Assembly: GCA_016929335.1 (NCBI GenBank)
Contig: JAFGIY010000065.1
Location: 62,001 to 126,000 of the forward strand
Length of the DNA: 64,000 nt
From: Acidobacteriota bacterium
Lineage (GTDB): Bacteria; Acidobacteriota; UBA6911
Direction of reading: 5' to 3'
The notes below the pieces were generated by a model. The model was not told the origin of the DNA. It made no database searches and saw nothing but the letters and a program-made list of their open reading frames with translations. Positions 9,298 to 18,246 of the stretch are shown here, piece by piece (the first letter of the stretch is position 1; each line of letters starts with the position of its first letter). The position numbers were made by a program, and so were the translations under genes.

Positions 9298-10374
9298 GTG
9301 AAAAGAACCTCTCCCCTATATGGTGTAAAGTCCCAGGTTATAAAGGTGCCTGCCTACACGCTGCGCGCTTTCGAGGCGGACGTTAAACTCAACCAGAACG
9401 AGAATCCCTTCGATTTTCCCGAAGACCTTAAAGACGAGATTTTCCGGCGTTACCGGGAGCGCCAGTGGTCGCGCTATCCGGATTTTGTGCCGGATTCTCT
9501 CCGTCAGCAGCTGGCGGATTTTGTCGGCTGGCAAAGGGAAGGCGTGCTGGTTGGCAATGGCTCCAATGAACTTCTTCAATCCACTCTCATGGTTCTGGTA
9601 AAGAGCCGGACGCGAGTTGCCATCCCTTCGCCGACTTTTACCGTTTACGGACTGATTTCGACTGTTTTGGGCGCCAGGATTGTCCATATTCCGCTGAATC
9701 CGGATATGAGCTATAACGCAAACGATCTCATATCAAAATCGCAGGAATCCGGTGCAAGCGTTATTATCATCAATACGCCGAACAATCCTACAGGATCGGT
9801 ACTGAGTGAAGATGGACTTGAAGAAATCCTCAAACGGTTTTCCGGTTTCGTCCTATTGGATGAGGCATACTATGAGTTCTGGGGACATAGCGGGCTTCGG
9901 GTCCTCAAAGACTATCCGCGGTTGATCATCACAAGAACCTTTTCAAAAGCAATGGGTATGGCCGGCCTGAGAGTTGGATATCTGCTGGCTCATCCAGAGC
10001 TGGCGACTCAGATTTCCAAGGCGAAGCTCCCCTATAATGTCAATCAGTTCAGTCTTACCGCCGCCGAAGTCGCATTGGAAAACATTGACCGGTTCCGTCC
10101 GCCTATTGAGGCTGTCCTCAAGGAGAGAGACCGCCTCTACAGAGAACTCGCTGGGATTCCCGGAGTGAAGGTTTATCCGTCGGAAGCAAATTTCTTCCTC
10201 GTCGAAGTTCCGGTTGTGCCGCGAGTTCTTTTTGATGAGCTGTATGAACGGGGAATCCTTATCCGTGATGTATCGTCGTATCCGATGCTTTCGAAGTGCT
10301 TGCGAATAAGTATAGGGACACAAGAAGAAAACGACCGATTATTGTCTGCGCTGCGCGCCAGCCTGACGAAATAG
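9298..10374 (+). CDS. hisC: Histidinol-phosphate aminotransferase
   Basis: PLP-dependent transamination of imidazole acetol-phosphate to histidinol phosphate. 358 residues, GTG start 2 nt after hisD. Fold-type I motifs: KLNQNENPFDFP at the N-terminus, NTPNNPTG, DEAYYEF with the PLP-nitrogen aspartate, TFSKAMGMAGLRVGY with the Schiff-base lysine, and the C-terminal LRISIGTQEEN. Start choice follows operon spacing. Confidence 0.95.
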   Translation: MKRTSPLYGVKSQVIKVPAYTLRAFEADVKLNQNENPFDFPEDLKDEIFRRYRERQWSRYPDFVPDSLRQQLADFVGWQREGVLVGNGSNELLQSTLMVLVKSRTRVAIPSPTFTVYGLISTVLGARIVHIPLNPDMSYNANDLISKSQESGASVIIINTPNNPTGSVLSEDGLEEILKRFSGFVLLDEAYYEFWGHSGLRVLKDYPRLIITRTFSKAMGMAGLRVGYLLAHPELATQISKAKLPYNVNQFSLTAAEVALENIDRFRPPIEAVLKERDRLYRELAGIPGVKVYPSEANFFLVEVPVVPRVLFDELYERGILIRDVSSYPMLSKCLRISIGTQEENDRLLSALRASLTK

Positions 10375-10406
10375 CCGGCAGGCGCCCGAAGCGCGAGAGA
10401 ATCCAG

Positions 10407-10997
10407 ATGAATGAAAGAAAAGCAGATATAAGCCGAGAAACAAACGAAACCAAAATTGCCATCACCCTGAATCTTGACGGAAACGGGCTGAGCAACGTGA
10501 AAACCGGAGTGGAGTTTCTGGATCACATGCTTAACCTTTTTGCGAAGCATGGACTCTTCGATCTGGATATTTCCTGCGAGGGGGATCTGGGGGTTGATGC
10601 TCATCATTCTGTCGAGGATATAGGCATATGTCTGGGGCTGGCCTTTGAAAAGGCTCTCGGTGACAAAAAGGGACTGGTTCGGTTCGCGCATTCGTATTTT
10701 CCCATGGATGAAACTCTGGCCCGCGTGGTTGCCGATCTCTCAGGCAGACCGTACCTGATTTACAGCGCGAAAATAGAGCGCGAACGCGTCGGCAGCCTGG
10801 ATGCGGAGCTCATTGAAGAATTCTGGAAAGCCTTTGTCGCTCACGGACGGATCAATCTTCATATAGAGCTGCTATATGGACGCAACACGCACCACATATT
10901 TGAAGCCATTTTCAAAGCAGCCGCCCGCGCACTGTGTCTGGCAACCCGTATCGATCCCCGCGTCGAAGGAGTGCCGTCCACCAAGGGAGTAATTTAG
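10407..10997 (+). CDS. hisB: Imidazoleglycerol-phosphate dehydratase
   Basis: Dehydrates imidazole glycerol phosphate. 196 residues with the two metal-binding HHxxE repeats, DAHHSVEDIG and NTHHIFEAIFKA, plus the ETLARVVADLSGRP block. It is monofunctional, with no histidinol-phosphatase domain. The ATG at 10407 follows GAGAGA and starts immediately before RETNET(K)I, where the family begins; the frame is open back to 10296 inside hisC, but that extension is the hisC tail read in another frame. One nucleotide separates it from hisH. Confidence 0.95.
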   Translation: MNERKADISRETNETKIAITLNLDGNGLSNVKTGVEFLDHMLNLFAKHGLFDLDISCEGDLGVDAHHSVEDIGICLGLAFEKALGDKKGLVRFAHSYFPMDETLARVVADLSGRPYLIYSAKIERERVGSLDAELIEEFWKAFVAHGRINLHIELLYGRNTHHIFEAIFKAAARALCLATRIDPRVEGVPSTKGVI

Positions 10998-10998
10998 A

Positions 10999-11622
10999 TT
11001 GGCGGATAACCTTGAAACGGTAATTATCGATTATGGGATGGGCAACCTCCGAAGTGTGGAGAAAGCCCTGGAAGCTGTGGGTGGCAGGCCGGCAATCAGG
11101 CAGGATCCGGATGCCATCCGAGCGGCGGAACGATTAATTCTCCCGGGTGTCGGAGCATTTGGCGATGCCATGAATAATCTGCGGCAGAGCGGCCTGGATG
11201 AGGCGATTTGCGGCGCCGTGCGCGAAGGGAAACCACTCCTCGGTCTTTGCCTCGGACTGCAATTGCTTTTTACTCAAAGCGAGGAGTTCGGAAGCCATGC
11301 CGGTTTGAACCTGATACCCGGAAGGGTTTTGAAATTTAATGAGCCCGGATTGCGTGTCCCTCATGTCGGGTGGAACCAGATCGAAGGCGCGCGCCCGAAT
11401 CCCCTGCTTATGAGTATTCCGGAGGGGAGCTATTTTTATTTTGTACATTCCTTTTATGTGGAGCCGGAGGATTGCGAGGATGTTCTTTGCTGGACCAGCT
11501 ATGGCCGCCGCTTTTGTTCCATTGCCTGCAGAAAGAATGTCTGGGGGGCTCAATTCCATCCTGAGAAGAGCCAGGATGTCGGGAAGAGATTGCTGCGTAA
11601 TTTCTTGTCCATTCAGCAGTAA
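10999..11622 (+). CDS. hisH: Imidazole glycerol phosphate synthase, glutaminase subunit
   Basis: Class I glutamine amidotransferase that supplies ammonia to HisF. 207 residues. VIIDYGMGNLRSVEKAL marks the N-terminus, LPGVGAFGDAM follows, the nucleophile cysteine is in LLGLCLGLQLLF, and the His/Glu of the triad are in AQFHPEKSQ. The start is a TTG with GGGAG 9 nt upstream, 1 nt after the hisB stop, so translational coupling is likely. A 123-nt spacer with a perfect inverted repeat separates it from hisA. Confidence 0.94.
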   Translation: MADNLETVIIDYGMGNLRSVEKALEAVGGRPAIRQDPDAIRAAERLILPGVGAFGDAMNNLRQSGLDEAICGAVREGKPLLGLCLGLQLLFTQSEEFGSHAGLNLIPGRVLKFNEPGLRVPHVGWNQIEGARPNPLLMSIPEGSYFYFVHSFYVEPEDCEDVLCWTSYGRRFCSIACRKNVWGAQFHPEKSQDVGKRLLRNFLSIQQ

Positions 11623-11638
11623 GCCAGGAGTCAAAGGC

Positions 11639-11721
11639 AGAGGAAGGGGTAGAGGGGTAAAGGGAATAAGGAACTCATATCGAGATGCAGTTTTCCCCTT
11701 TACCCCTCTACCCCTTCCTCT
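11639..11721. repeat. Perfect 26-bp inverted repeat inside the his operon
   Basis: The arms at 11639-11664 and 11696-11721 are exact reverse complements around a 31-nt loop. The left arm is all-purine except for two T residues and contains GG, GGGG, GGGG and GGG runs; the right arm is its pyrimidine complement. No T-run follows on the + strand. It sits between hisH and hisA, 24 nt before the hisA start. Confidence 0.92.
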
Positions 11722-11745
11722 ACCCCTCAAACCGGAGTAACGGGT

Positions 11746-12513
11746 ATGTCGCAAGAATTCGAACTGATACCGGCCGTGGACCTGAAGGGAGGCAAGTGTG
11801 TGCGGCTGCAGGAAGGCATTGCCTCTCGATCTACCGAGTATAGCAGCGATCCGCTGTCAATGGCGCTTCATTGGGAAGCGCAGGGCGCTGCACGCCTTCA
11901 TCTGGTAGATCTTGACGGGGCTTTTTCGGGTCGCACGGCACACCTTGAGATTGCGAAATCGATTTTTCGGGCATTGAAAATTCCGGTTCAATTCGGAGGA
12001 GGACTTCGAACTCTGGAGCAGATACAGGCAATCCTGGATCTGGGAGCTGAGAGGGCTATCTTAGGGACGGTTGCCGTGGATCATCCCGAAATTGTTGAGG
12101 AGGCCGTACACCGCTTCCCTCATTCTGTGGTTGTTGGAATTGATGCGCGCAACGGAAAGGTCGCGCTACGAGGATGGGTTGAGCAGACGGAACTAACCGG
12201 TACTGAGTTGGCGCAGCGCATGAAAGACCTTGGGGTTGAGCGGATTATTTATACCGATGTTGCCAGGGATGGAATGCTCAGTGGAGTAAACTACCAGGAG
12301 ACGGAATCACTCTGCCGCGAAGCGAAGATCAAGGTTATTGCCAGCGGTGGAGTTTCGAGCGTGAAGGACATCCGGGCGCTGTGGGAAAGGCGCGCTTGCG
12401 GAATTGAGGGAGTAATCCTCGGGCGATCGCTATATGATCGGAAAATCGATTTTGCCGAATTGCGGGTGAAGATGCTTTCCTGGGAGGGGAGCACACAGGA
12501 TTCTGCGATCTGA
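11746..12513 (+). CDS. hisA: ProFAR isomerase
   Basis: (beta/alpha)8 enzyme converting ProFAR to PRFAR. 255 residues. [15 protein letters not shown] carries the N-terminal catalytic Asp, VQFGGGLRT and [16 protein letters not shown] follow, and [13 protein letters not shown] carries the second catalytic Asp. The C-terminal phosphate loops ASGGVSS and GVILGRSLY are intact. GGAG 8 nt before the ATG marks the start. It reads on to hisF after 11 nt. Confidence 0.96.
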   Translation: MSQEFELIPAVDLKGGKCVRLQEGIASRSTEYSSDPLSMALHWEAQGAARLHLVDLDGAFSGRTAHLEIAKSIFRALKIPVQFGGGLRTLEQIQAILDLGAERAILGTVAVDHPEIVEEAVHRFPHSVVVGIDARNGKVALRGWVEQTELTGTELAQRMKDLGVERIIYTDVARDGMLSGVNYQETESLCREAKIKVIASGGVSSVKDIRALWERRACGIEGVILGRSLYDRKIDFAELRVKMLSWEGSTQDSAI

Positions 12514-12524
12514 GACTGGAATGT

Positions 12525-13304
12525 ATGCTGGCCAAGAGAATCATACCGTGTTTGGATGTGTGCAACGGACGCGTGGTTAAAGGGACTCACTTTGTCCATT
12601 TAAGAGATGCCGGAGATCCGGTTGAAACAGCGGAGCGATACGACAACGAAAAGGCTGATGAACTCGTCTTTTTGGATATCACCGCATCTTCCGACCGCAG
12701 AGAGATAGTCGCCAGGATGGTACGGGCGGTTGCCGATCGTATATTCATTCCCTTTACGGTAGGCGGAGGATTGCGCACACTCGAAGACATACAGGCCATT
12801 CTCAGAGCAGGTGCCGATAAGGTATCTCTCAACACATCCGCTATCGAGAATCCCACTCTGATTGAGGAAGCCTCCAGGTTTTTCGGATCCCAGTGCATCA
12901 TCGTCGCCATCGACGCGCGCCGGGTTAAGCCGTGGGACCCGCAAAATCCGCGATGGGAAGTAACTACGCACGGCGGAAGAGTAACGCGGGCGCTCGAAGC
13001 CGTAACCTGGGCGAAGGAAGCGGCCGAGCGGGGAGCGGGAGAAATCCTGCTGACCTCCATGGATCGGGACGGAACACAGGCCGGCTATGATAATTTGCTC
13101 AACAGCAGAGTGTCCGAAAGAGTTGAGATCCCTGTAATTGCTTCCGGCGGTTGCGGATCACTGCAGCATTTGGCGGATGCTTTCATCGAAGGGAAAGCGA
13201 GTGCTGCTCTGGCGGCATCCATTTTTCATTTCGGACATCACACCATTACGGAGGCTAAAAGGTTCCTCAGCGAGCGCGGGATTCCTATGAGGCTGACGGA
13301 ATAA
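12525..13304 (+). CDS. hisF: Imidazole glycerol phosphate synthase, cyclase subunit
   Basis: Partner of HisH; closes the imidazole ring to give IGP and AICAR. 259 residues. [16 protein letters not shown] holds the catalytic Asp11-equivalent, [12 protein letters not shown] follows, IVAIDARR the second Asp, then [17 protein letters not shown] and the phosphate-binding [11 protein letters not shown] and [11 protein letters not shown]. Length and motifs are standard. ATG 11 nt after hisA. Confidence 0.96.
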   Translation: MLAKRIIPCLDVCNGRVVKGTHFVHLRDAGDPVETAERYDNEKADELVFLDITASSDRREIVARMVRAVADRIFIPFTVGGGLRTLEDIQAILRAGADKVSLNTSAIENPTLIEEASRFFGSQCIIVAIDARRVKPWDPQNPRWEVTTHGGRVTRALEAVTWAKEAAERGAGEILLTSMDRDGTQAGYDNLLNSRVSERVEIPVIASGGCGSLQHLADAFIEGKASAALAASIFHFGHHTITEAKRFLSERGIPMRLTE

Positions 13305-13339
13305 ATCAAAAACATCAACAGCGCATAAGAGAACAGGTT

Positions 13340-13666
13340 ATGAAGAAGATTGAAGAGCTTAAATGGGGGCCGAGCGGATTGATTCCCGCAGTGGTGCAGG
13401 ACGCGACTACAGGCGAAGTTCTTACAGTGGCATATGTAAACCGGGAGAGCCTGGCGAAGACCCTGGAACTGAAAGAAACTGTTTTTTTCAGCCGGAGCCG
13501 GCAGTGCCTCTGGCACAAAGGCGAAACTTCGGGCAATACTCAGACTGTCGTTGGTATCAAGACCGACTGCGATCAGGATGCAATCGTTATGCTCGTCCAC
13601 CCAAAAGGGCCCGCATGTCACACAGGCGCCCGCTCCTGTTTCTTCGAGGAAGTGGAAGGTATCTAA
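13340..13666 (+). CDS. hisI: Phosphoribosyl-AMP cyclohydrolase (stand-alone)
   Basis: Opens the adenine ring of PR-AMP. 108 residues covering only the cyclohydrolase domain: [30 protein letters not shown], the metal-binding DCDQDA, and [13 protein letters not shown]. There is no fused HisE pyrophosphatase and hisE does not follow, so that step must be encoded elsewhere. It is the last gene of the his run, 35 nt after hisF. Confidence 0.95.
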   Translation: MKKIEELKWGPSGLIPAVVQDATTGEVLTVAYVNRESLAKTLELKETVFFSRSRQCLWHKGETSGNTQTVVGIKTDCDQDAIVMLVHPKGPACHTGARSCFFEEVEGI

Positions 13667-13746
13667 AACCAAAACGCAAGGATCTTGCATCTTGAAGAAT
13701 TCTTGCTTTTCATTATTCCCAAAAGTAAGCTCGGGAGAGTATTCAC

Positions 13747-13920
13747 CCGCATTTCTCACAGGGTTTCGTAGCGAGGCGGCGCAGACGGGCATGGATGCAA
13801 GGCGCGCGATGGTCGGATTCCGCAGTCGTACTCGACAGTACGTCGAGGAATCCGACCGAGCGCAACGCGGCAGACATGCCCGGATCCGCCGCCGCGCTAG
13901 ATACTCTGTGAGAAATGCGG
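13747..13920. repeat. 174-bp nested palindromic element
   Basis: Ends are perfect 15-bp inverted repeats (13747-13761 and 13906-13920). Inside are TAGCG/CGCTA, GGCGGCG...CGGGCATG against CATGCCCG...CGCCGCC, GGTCGGATTCC/GGAATCCGACC, and a central CGTAC/GTACG pair. The whole unit can fold into one long hairpin. It has no reading frame of note. It ends 4 nt before the AAGGAGG of the next gene. It resembles a non-autonomous palindromic repeat; only one copy was seen here. Confidence 0.85.
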
Positions 13921-13936
13921 ATTAAGGAGGATTGCT

Positions 13937-14419
13937 ATGAAGAAGTCTCTTCTGGTGTCCCTTTCCTTTCTGGCTGTTGCCCTGGGAATTTCATGGGCGC
14001 AATTCAAAAATATTCCTTTCTCGCCAAAACCGGTCTCCAGAGAAATCATGGAAGCAAACAAAAAGGCGGCTCTGGAATTTTATGACCTGGCAATCAATAA
14101 AAAGGATTATGAGGCGGCGTCGAAATATATCGGAGCTGATTACATTCAGCATAATCCGTTGGTCGGTGACGGCAAGGACGGGTTTAAGGCATTCCTTGCG
14201 ATGCTGAAGAGGGATTTCCCGCAGTCCCATAGCGAAGTAAAGCGCGTTTTCGCAGATGGGGATTATGTCATTATTCACGTGCATTCAATCCGCGTGCCCG
14301 GTGCGAGAGGCCGGGCAATTTTCGATTGCTTCCGATTTGACAACGGAAAGGTTGTAGAGCATTGGGATACAATTCAGGATATTCCGGAAAAGTCCGCTAA
14401 CACGAATGGGATGTTCTAG
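13937..14419 (+). CDS. Exported SnoaL-like / NTF2-superfamily protein
   Basis: 160 residues. A signal peptide (MKKSLLVSLSFLAVALGISWAQ) precedes a SnoaL-like cone fold: AALEFYDLAINKKDYEAASKYI, YIQHNPLVGDGKDGF, VIIHVHSIR, and the C-terminal VEHWDTIQDIPE. Family members include polyketide cyclases and many uncharacterised hydrolase-like proteins; the substrate cannot be read from sequence. A very strong AAGGAGG precedes the ATG, directly after the palindromic element, so the element would form part of its 5' UTR if transcription starts upstream. Confidence 0.8.
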   Translation: MKKSLLVSLSFLAVALGISWAQFKNIPFSPKPVSREIMEANKKAALEFYDLAINKKDYEAASKYIGADYIQHNPLVGDGKDGFKAFLAMLKRDFPQSHSEVKRVFADGDYVIIHVHSIRVPGARGRAIFDCFRFDNGKVVEHWDTIQDIPEKSANTNGMF

Positions 14420-14527
14420 CCGACAGCTCGTCTCATGGAGCGGGTTGAATCCCTTTGCTGAAAAGTATTTACATGCACCCGGATGTGCGCCTCGTGCATG
14501 AGGTGCTGTGGCGAGCCACTATTTGGC

Positions 14528-14536
14528 TGATATAAT
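14528..14536 (+). promoter_or_regulatory. extended -10 promoter for glgC
   Basis: TGATATAAT fits TGN-TATAAT, about 20 nt before the glgC ATG, implying a short leader. No good -35 was found. A CATGCAC/GTGCATG inverted repeat (14472-14478, 14494-14500) lies just upstream and could be an operator or the end of the preceding transcript. Confidence 0.45.
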
Positions 14537-14555
14537 CGATTCATTAGGAGCCAAT

Positions 14556-15812
14556 ATGCGGGATGTAATGGGAATTGTTTTGGGCGGAGGTCAGGGGCAG
14601 CGTTTGTTTCCACTCACCAAATTCCGAAGCAAGCCTGCCGTTCCACTGGGAGGCAAGTATCGCCTGATCGACATCCCGATCAGCAACTGCCTGAACTCGC
14701 AGATTAACAGGATTTTTGTTCTGACTCAGTTCAATTCGGCGTCGCTCAACAAACATATAGTTCAGACCTATAAGTTCGACATGTTTAATGGCGGATTCGT
14801 GGATATCCTGGCCGCAGAACAGACTCCGGACAATACGAGCTGGTTTGAGGGGACAGCAGACGCTGTTCGAAAGAGCATTAAGCACCTGTTGCCGTACAGA
14901 GATGTAAAATATGTCATCATTCTTTCCGGAGACCAGCTCTACCAGATGAATCTTCGCCGGGTAATTGATTTTCACATTAAGAACAATGCAGACATCACTG
15001 TGGCTGCTTCTCCGGTTGCTGCCGAGTCGACTTCCGGCTTAGGGATCATGAAGATCCAAAATGATGGACGAATCATCACATTCAGAGAAAAACCGAATCC
15101 GGAAGATTTGCCTGAACTGCGCTATGCGGATCGATCAGATGGCCTTGAATATCTGGCCAACATGGGGATTTATGTTTTTCGCAAGCAGTTCCTTGTGGAT
15201 CTATTGACGGAATCAACGGCAATTGATTTCGGCAAGGAGCTTATTCCCCAGGCAGTCCATAAATATAAACTGTCGGCGTACATATTTGAGGGATATTGGG
15301 AAGACATCGGGAATATACGTTCGTTTTATGATGCCAATCTTGCTCTCACGGAAATTACGCCGAAGTTTAACTTCTACGATGCGGAGATGCCCATTTATAC
15401 CCACCCCAGAAATCTGCCGGGATCGAAACTGAACAACTGCAATGTTCATCAATCGATCATTTCAGAAGGTTGCATCCTTACCGGATCCGATATCAAGCAT
15501 TCCATTGTCGGTGTTCGAAGCCGGATTGGAAACGGCACGACGATCAAGCATTCGATCATCATGGGGATAGACCGCTTCGAAACCTCTGCGCAACTGGAGG
15601 AGAATGCGGCGAATAAGGCGCCGCATATCGGAATTGGAAATCACTGCACGATCATCAATGCTATTATCGATAAGGACGTCCGGATCGGCGACAATGTCTC
15701 GATTATCAATGCTCATAACCTGCAGGAAAGAGACGACGAAAACTACTGCATCCGGGACGGAATCATCGTCATTCCGAAAGACGCCTGGATCCGCAGCGGA
15801 ACGGTGATCTGA
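14556..15812 (+). CDS. glgC: Glucose-1-phosphate adenylyltransferase
   Basis: Makes ADP-glucose for glycogen. 418 residues from the ATG at 14556. The nucleotidyltransferase loop GIVLGGGQGQRLFPLT, KPAVPLGGKYRLIDIPISNC, EGTADAVR, SGDQLYQM and ANMGIYVF are followed by a left-handed beta-helix C-terminus. AGGAG lies 5 nt before this ATG; an in-frame GTG at 14508 would lie upstream of the apparent promoter. No other glycogen genes are adjacent. Confidence 0.93.
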   Translation: MRDVMGIVLGGGQGQRLFPLTKFRSKPAVPLGGKYRLIDIPISNCLNSQINRIFVLTQFNSASLNKHIVQTYKFDMFNGGFVDILAAEQTPDNTSWFEGTADAVRKSIKHLLPYRDVKYVIILSGDQLYQMNLRRVIDFHIKNNADITVAASPVAAESTSGLGIMKIQNDGRIITFREKPNPEDLPELRYADRSDGLEYLANMGIYVFRKQFLVDLLTESTAIDFGKELIPQAVHKYKLSAYIFEGYWEDIGNIRSFYDANLALTEITPKFNFYDAEMPIYTHPRNLPGSKLNNCNVHQSIISEGCILTGSDIKHSIVGVRSRIGNGTTIKHSIIMGIDRFETSAQLEENAANKAPHIGIGNHCTIINAIIDKDVRIGDNVSIINAHNLQERDDENYCIRDGIIVIPKDAWIRSGTVI

Positions 15813-15822
15813 GATTAGGATA

Positions 15823-16713
15823 ATGAAGGAACTGCTGGCAGGCGCGCATATGTCCATCGCCGGAGGCATGCACAAAGCCTTCGAACGCGGCAAGCGGGTC
15901 CGCTGTAAAACCATTCAGATTTTCCTTAAAAACAGCAATCAGTGGAAAGCGAAGCCTCTGACGGAGGAAGCCAGGATCCTCTTTCAGAAATCGATGAGAG
16001 AAAGCGATATCCATCCTGTTCTGGCTCATGCCGGCTATCTGATCAACCTGGCATCGCCGGATCGATCGCTCTATGAGAAGTCTCTCCGCGCATTTGTCGA
16101 GGAACTGAGGCGTGCCAATTTCCTGGGAGTCCCTTATCTCGTTCTTCATCCGGGAGCTCATGTCGGGGAAGGAGCCGAGTCGGGCATTGCCCGGGTGGCC
16201 AATGCCCTGACTTGTGCGCTGGATCAGGTCGAGCCGCCGGTTATGGTTCTGCTTGAAAATACGGCGGGCCAGGGCAGCAGCCTGGGTTCCCGATTTGAGG
16301 AGTTTGCTTCTATTCTTGAACGAATAGGGAACCCGGGCCGGGTCGGTTTTTGCCTGGATACGTGTCACGCTTTTGCGGCAGGGTATGATATTCGCACGGC
16401 AGATGGTTATGAAAAGACTATGAGAGAGTTTGACCGTCTCATCGGCATCGAGAAAATACTGGCTTTTCACGTAAATGACAGCAGCAAAGATCTCGGTTGC
16501 CGCGTGGATCGCCACTGCCACATCGGCAAAGGATTTCTGGGCCTTCAGGCATTTCGTTTGCTGGTTAACGATGCCCGATTCGCAGCCGTTCCGAAAATCC
16601 TCGAAACCCCCAAAGGCAAAGATCTTCAGGAAGATAGACGCAACCTCGCCACGCTTCGGTCTCTGCTTGATTCGAAATTCAGGATTCGAAGTTCGAAACC
16701 AAACCGCAGATAA
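15823..16713 (+). CDS. nfo: Endonuclease IV (AP endonuclease)
   Basis: Tri-zinc TIM-barrel enzyme cutting DNA at abasic sites. Family motifs are complete: GAHMSIAGG, LAHAGYLINLASP, LVLHPGAHVG, LLENTAGQGSSLGS, GFCLDTCHAFAAGYD, FHVNDSSKDLGCRVDRHCHIGKG and ILETPKGK. 296 residues, slightly long: the last 14 residues (from DSKFRIRSS) are encoded by the TTCGAAATTCGA-type repeat at 16669-16762, so the C-terminus looks extended by repeat sequence. It is convergent with the permease gene 8 nt away. Confidence 0.94.
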   Translation: MKELLAGAHMSIAGGMHKAFERGKRVRCKTIQIFLKNSNQWKAKPLTEEARILFQKSMRESDIHPVLAHAGYLINLASPDRSLYEKSLRAFVEELRRANFLGVPYLVLHPGAHVGEGAESGIARVANALTCALDQVEPPVMVLLENTAGQGSSLGSRFEEFASILERIGNPGRVGFCLDTCHAFAAGYDIRTADGYEKTMREFDRLIGIEKILAFHVNDSSKDLGCRVDRHCHIGKGFLGLQAFRLLVNDARFAAVPKILETPKGKDLQEDRRNLATLRSLLDSKFRIRSSKPNRR

Positions 16714-16762
16714 AAGCCTCGTCAATTGGATTTTCGAATTTCGAATCTCGAATTTCGAATCC
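16669..16762. repeat. TTCGAAATTCGA microrepeat cluster at a convergent gene junction
   Basis: Two blocks, 16669-16701 and 16730-16762, are built of degenerate GATTCGAAATTCGAA units that are largely self-complementary. They supply the last codons of nfo on + and of the permease on -. Similar units occur near 5005-5020, 33912-33923 and 36160-36183. Confidence 0.75.
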
Positions 16763-18227
16763 TGCTGTGCCGATATCCGTACAGGAAGTACACGGCAAGT
16801 CCAATGGCAAGCCATAAGCCGAAACGTTCCCATGCTTGTTCAGGCAATCCCTTCATAATAAAAATACAGGCAGCGGCGCTTGAGAGAGACACAGGCCAGA
16901 CAAAGGGAACCCTGAAAGGCCTCGGGCGATGAGGATCCTTATATCGGAGCACCAGGACTCCTATGGATACCAGTGCGAACGCGAAAAGAGTCCCGATATT
17001 TGTCAGATCATATGTTTCGGCGGCATCCCCGATCAGAGCCGCGAGAGCCACAACAATTCCTGTGATGAGCGTTGTGACATAGGGGATGCGATGAACAGGA
17101 TCGACGCGTGCGGCCCACTTTGGCAAAAGCCCATCGCGCGCCATGGCGAAGAATATGCGCGGCTGGCCGTATTGAAAAACCAATAGAACCGCCGACATCG
17201 AAATGGCGGCTCCTAACGCCACAATCCAGCTTACGCGTGCATATCCGGATATTTCCAGTGCGCGCGCCAAAGGATCCGCGACCGCCAGTTCACGGTAGGG
17301 AACCATTCCGGTCAACACCGCGCCCACAATGATATAGATGACAGTACAGACAGCGAGTCCGCCGAGAATTCCGATCGGCAGGTTTTTCTGAGGATTACGT
17401 GTTTCCTCCGCGGCGGTCGAAATAGCGTCAAACCCGATATAGGCGAAAAATACAATGGCCGCTCCCTGATGGATGCCGGCAAAGCCGTTGGGCATGAATG
17501 GGTGGTAATTCTTTGCTTCAAGATGCGTCAATCCCGCCACAATAAAAAGCCCGAGGGCAATCAACTTGATCCCGACCATTACGTTGTTGGCTGTTGCGCT
17601 TTCACGTGCGCCGCGCAACAACAGCCAGGTAATAATCATGACGATTCCAAAAGCCGGAAGATTGATCAGAATGGGAACCCCAAACAGCCGAGGTGCTGTC
17701 GCCAGGAGATTGTGAATATGGGGATCCGGGCTGAGCAAAGCCGTACGATAGCCCGTCGTTATCCAGAGCGGCAAATCGATGCCGGATCCTCGGAGAAGCG
17801 TATTGAAATAATCCGCCCACGAGATGGCAACGGCTACATTTCCTACGGCATATTCAAGAATAAGGTCCCAGCCGATAATCCATGCCACCAGTTCGCCGAG
17901 CGTTGCATAGGAATATGCGTATGCGCTGCCTGCCTGCGGAATCATGGATGCCAGTTCTGCATAACATAATCCGGCAAGCGCACAGGCGACTCCGAGCAGC
18001 AGAAAGGAGAACACCAGCGCCGGCCCCGCACCCGTCCGAATCACGTTCCCGGCCGCATCCATTTGGCCCGCCGCGGCTGTTCCGATTGCGCCGAAGATGC
18101 CGGCTCCGATCACCGCACCGATCGACAGCATGATGAGATCCCCTGCTCCGAGCGTCCGTTTCAGGGAATGGGGAGACTCGCCTCCGGTCATCAGATCCGA
18201 AATGGTTTTTCTTTGGAACAGCTGCAC
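16722..18227 (-). CDS. APC-family amino-acid permease
   Basis: Inner-membrane transporter of about 12 helices, 501 residues, closest in look to cationic amino-acid/YhdG-type permeases. SIGAVIGAGIFGAIGTAA is the helix-1 substrate signature, ALAGLCYAELASMIPQAGSAYAY the helix-3 block, and FFAYIGFDAISTAAEETRNPQKNLPIGI the consensus after helix 6. Substrate is not assignable. The start is a GTG at 18227; an in-frame ATG at 18191 is an alternative. The C-terminal tail (RIRNSRFEIRKSN) comes from the microrepeat shared with nfo. Confidence 0.85.
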   Translation of the reverse strand: MQLFQRKTISDLMTGGESPHSLKRTLGAGDLIMLSIGAVIGAGIFGAIGTAAAGQMDAAGNVIRTGAGPALVFSFLLLGVACALAGLCYAELASMIPQAGSAYAYSYATLGELVAWIIGWDLILEYAVGNVAVAISWADYFNTLLRGSGIDLPLWITTGYRTALLSPDPHIHNLLATAPRLFGVPILINLPAFGIVMIITWLLLRGARESATANNVMVGIKLIALGLFIVAGLTHLEAKNYHPFMPNGFAGIHQGAAIVFFAYIGFDAISTAAEETRNPQKNLPIGILGGLAVCTVIYIIVGAVLTGMVPYRELAVADPLARALEISGYARVSWIVALGAAISMSAVLLVFQYGQPRIFFAMARDGLLPKWAARVDPVHRIPYVTTLITGIVVALAALIGDAAETYDLTNIGTLFAFALVSIGVLVLRYKDPHRPRPFRVPFVWPVSLSSAAACIFIMKGLPEQAWERFGLWLAIGLAVYFLYGYRHSRIRNSRFEIRKSN

Positions 18228-18246
18228 GGTTTGCCGTCTCTCAGTC

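Noticed and set aside
11623-11745. Histidine attenuator in the hisH-hisA gap
   Set aside because: No leader peptide with a histidine run and no T-run after the hairpin.
15769-16833. 354-codon open frame on the minus strand
   Set aside because: Antisense to nfo and running through the microrepeat; nfo is complete with all zinc motifs.
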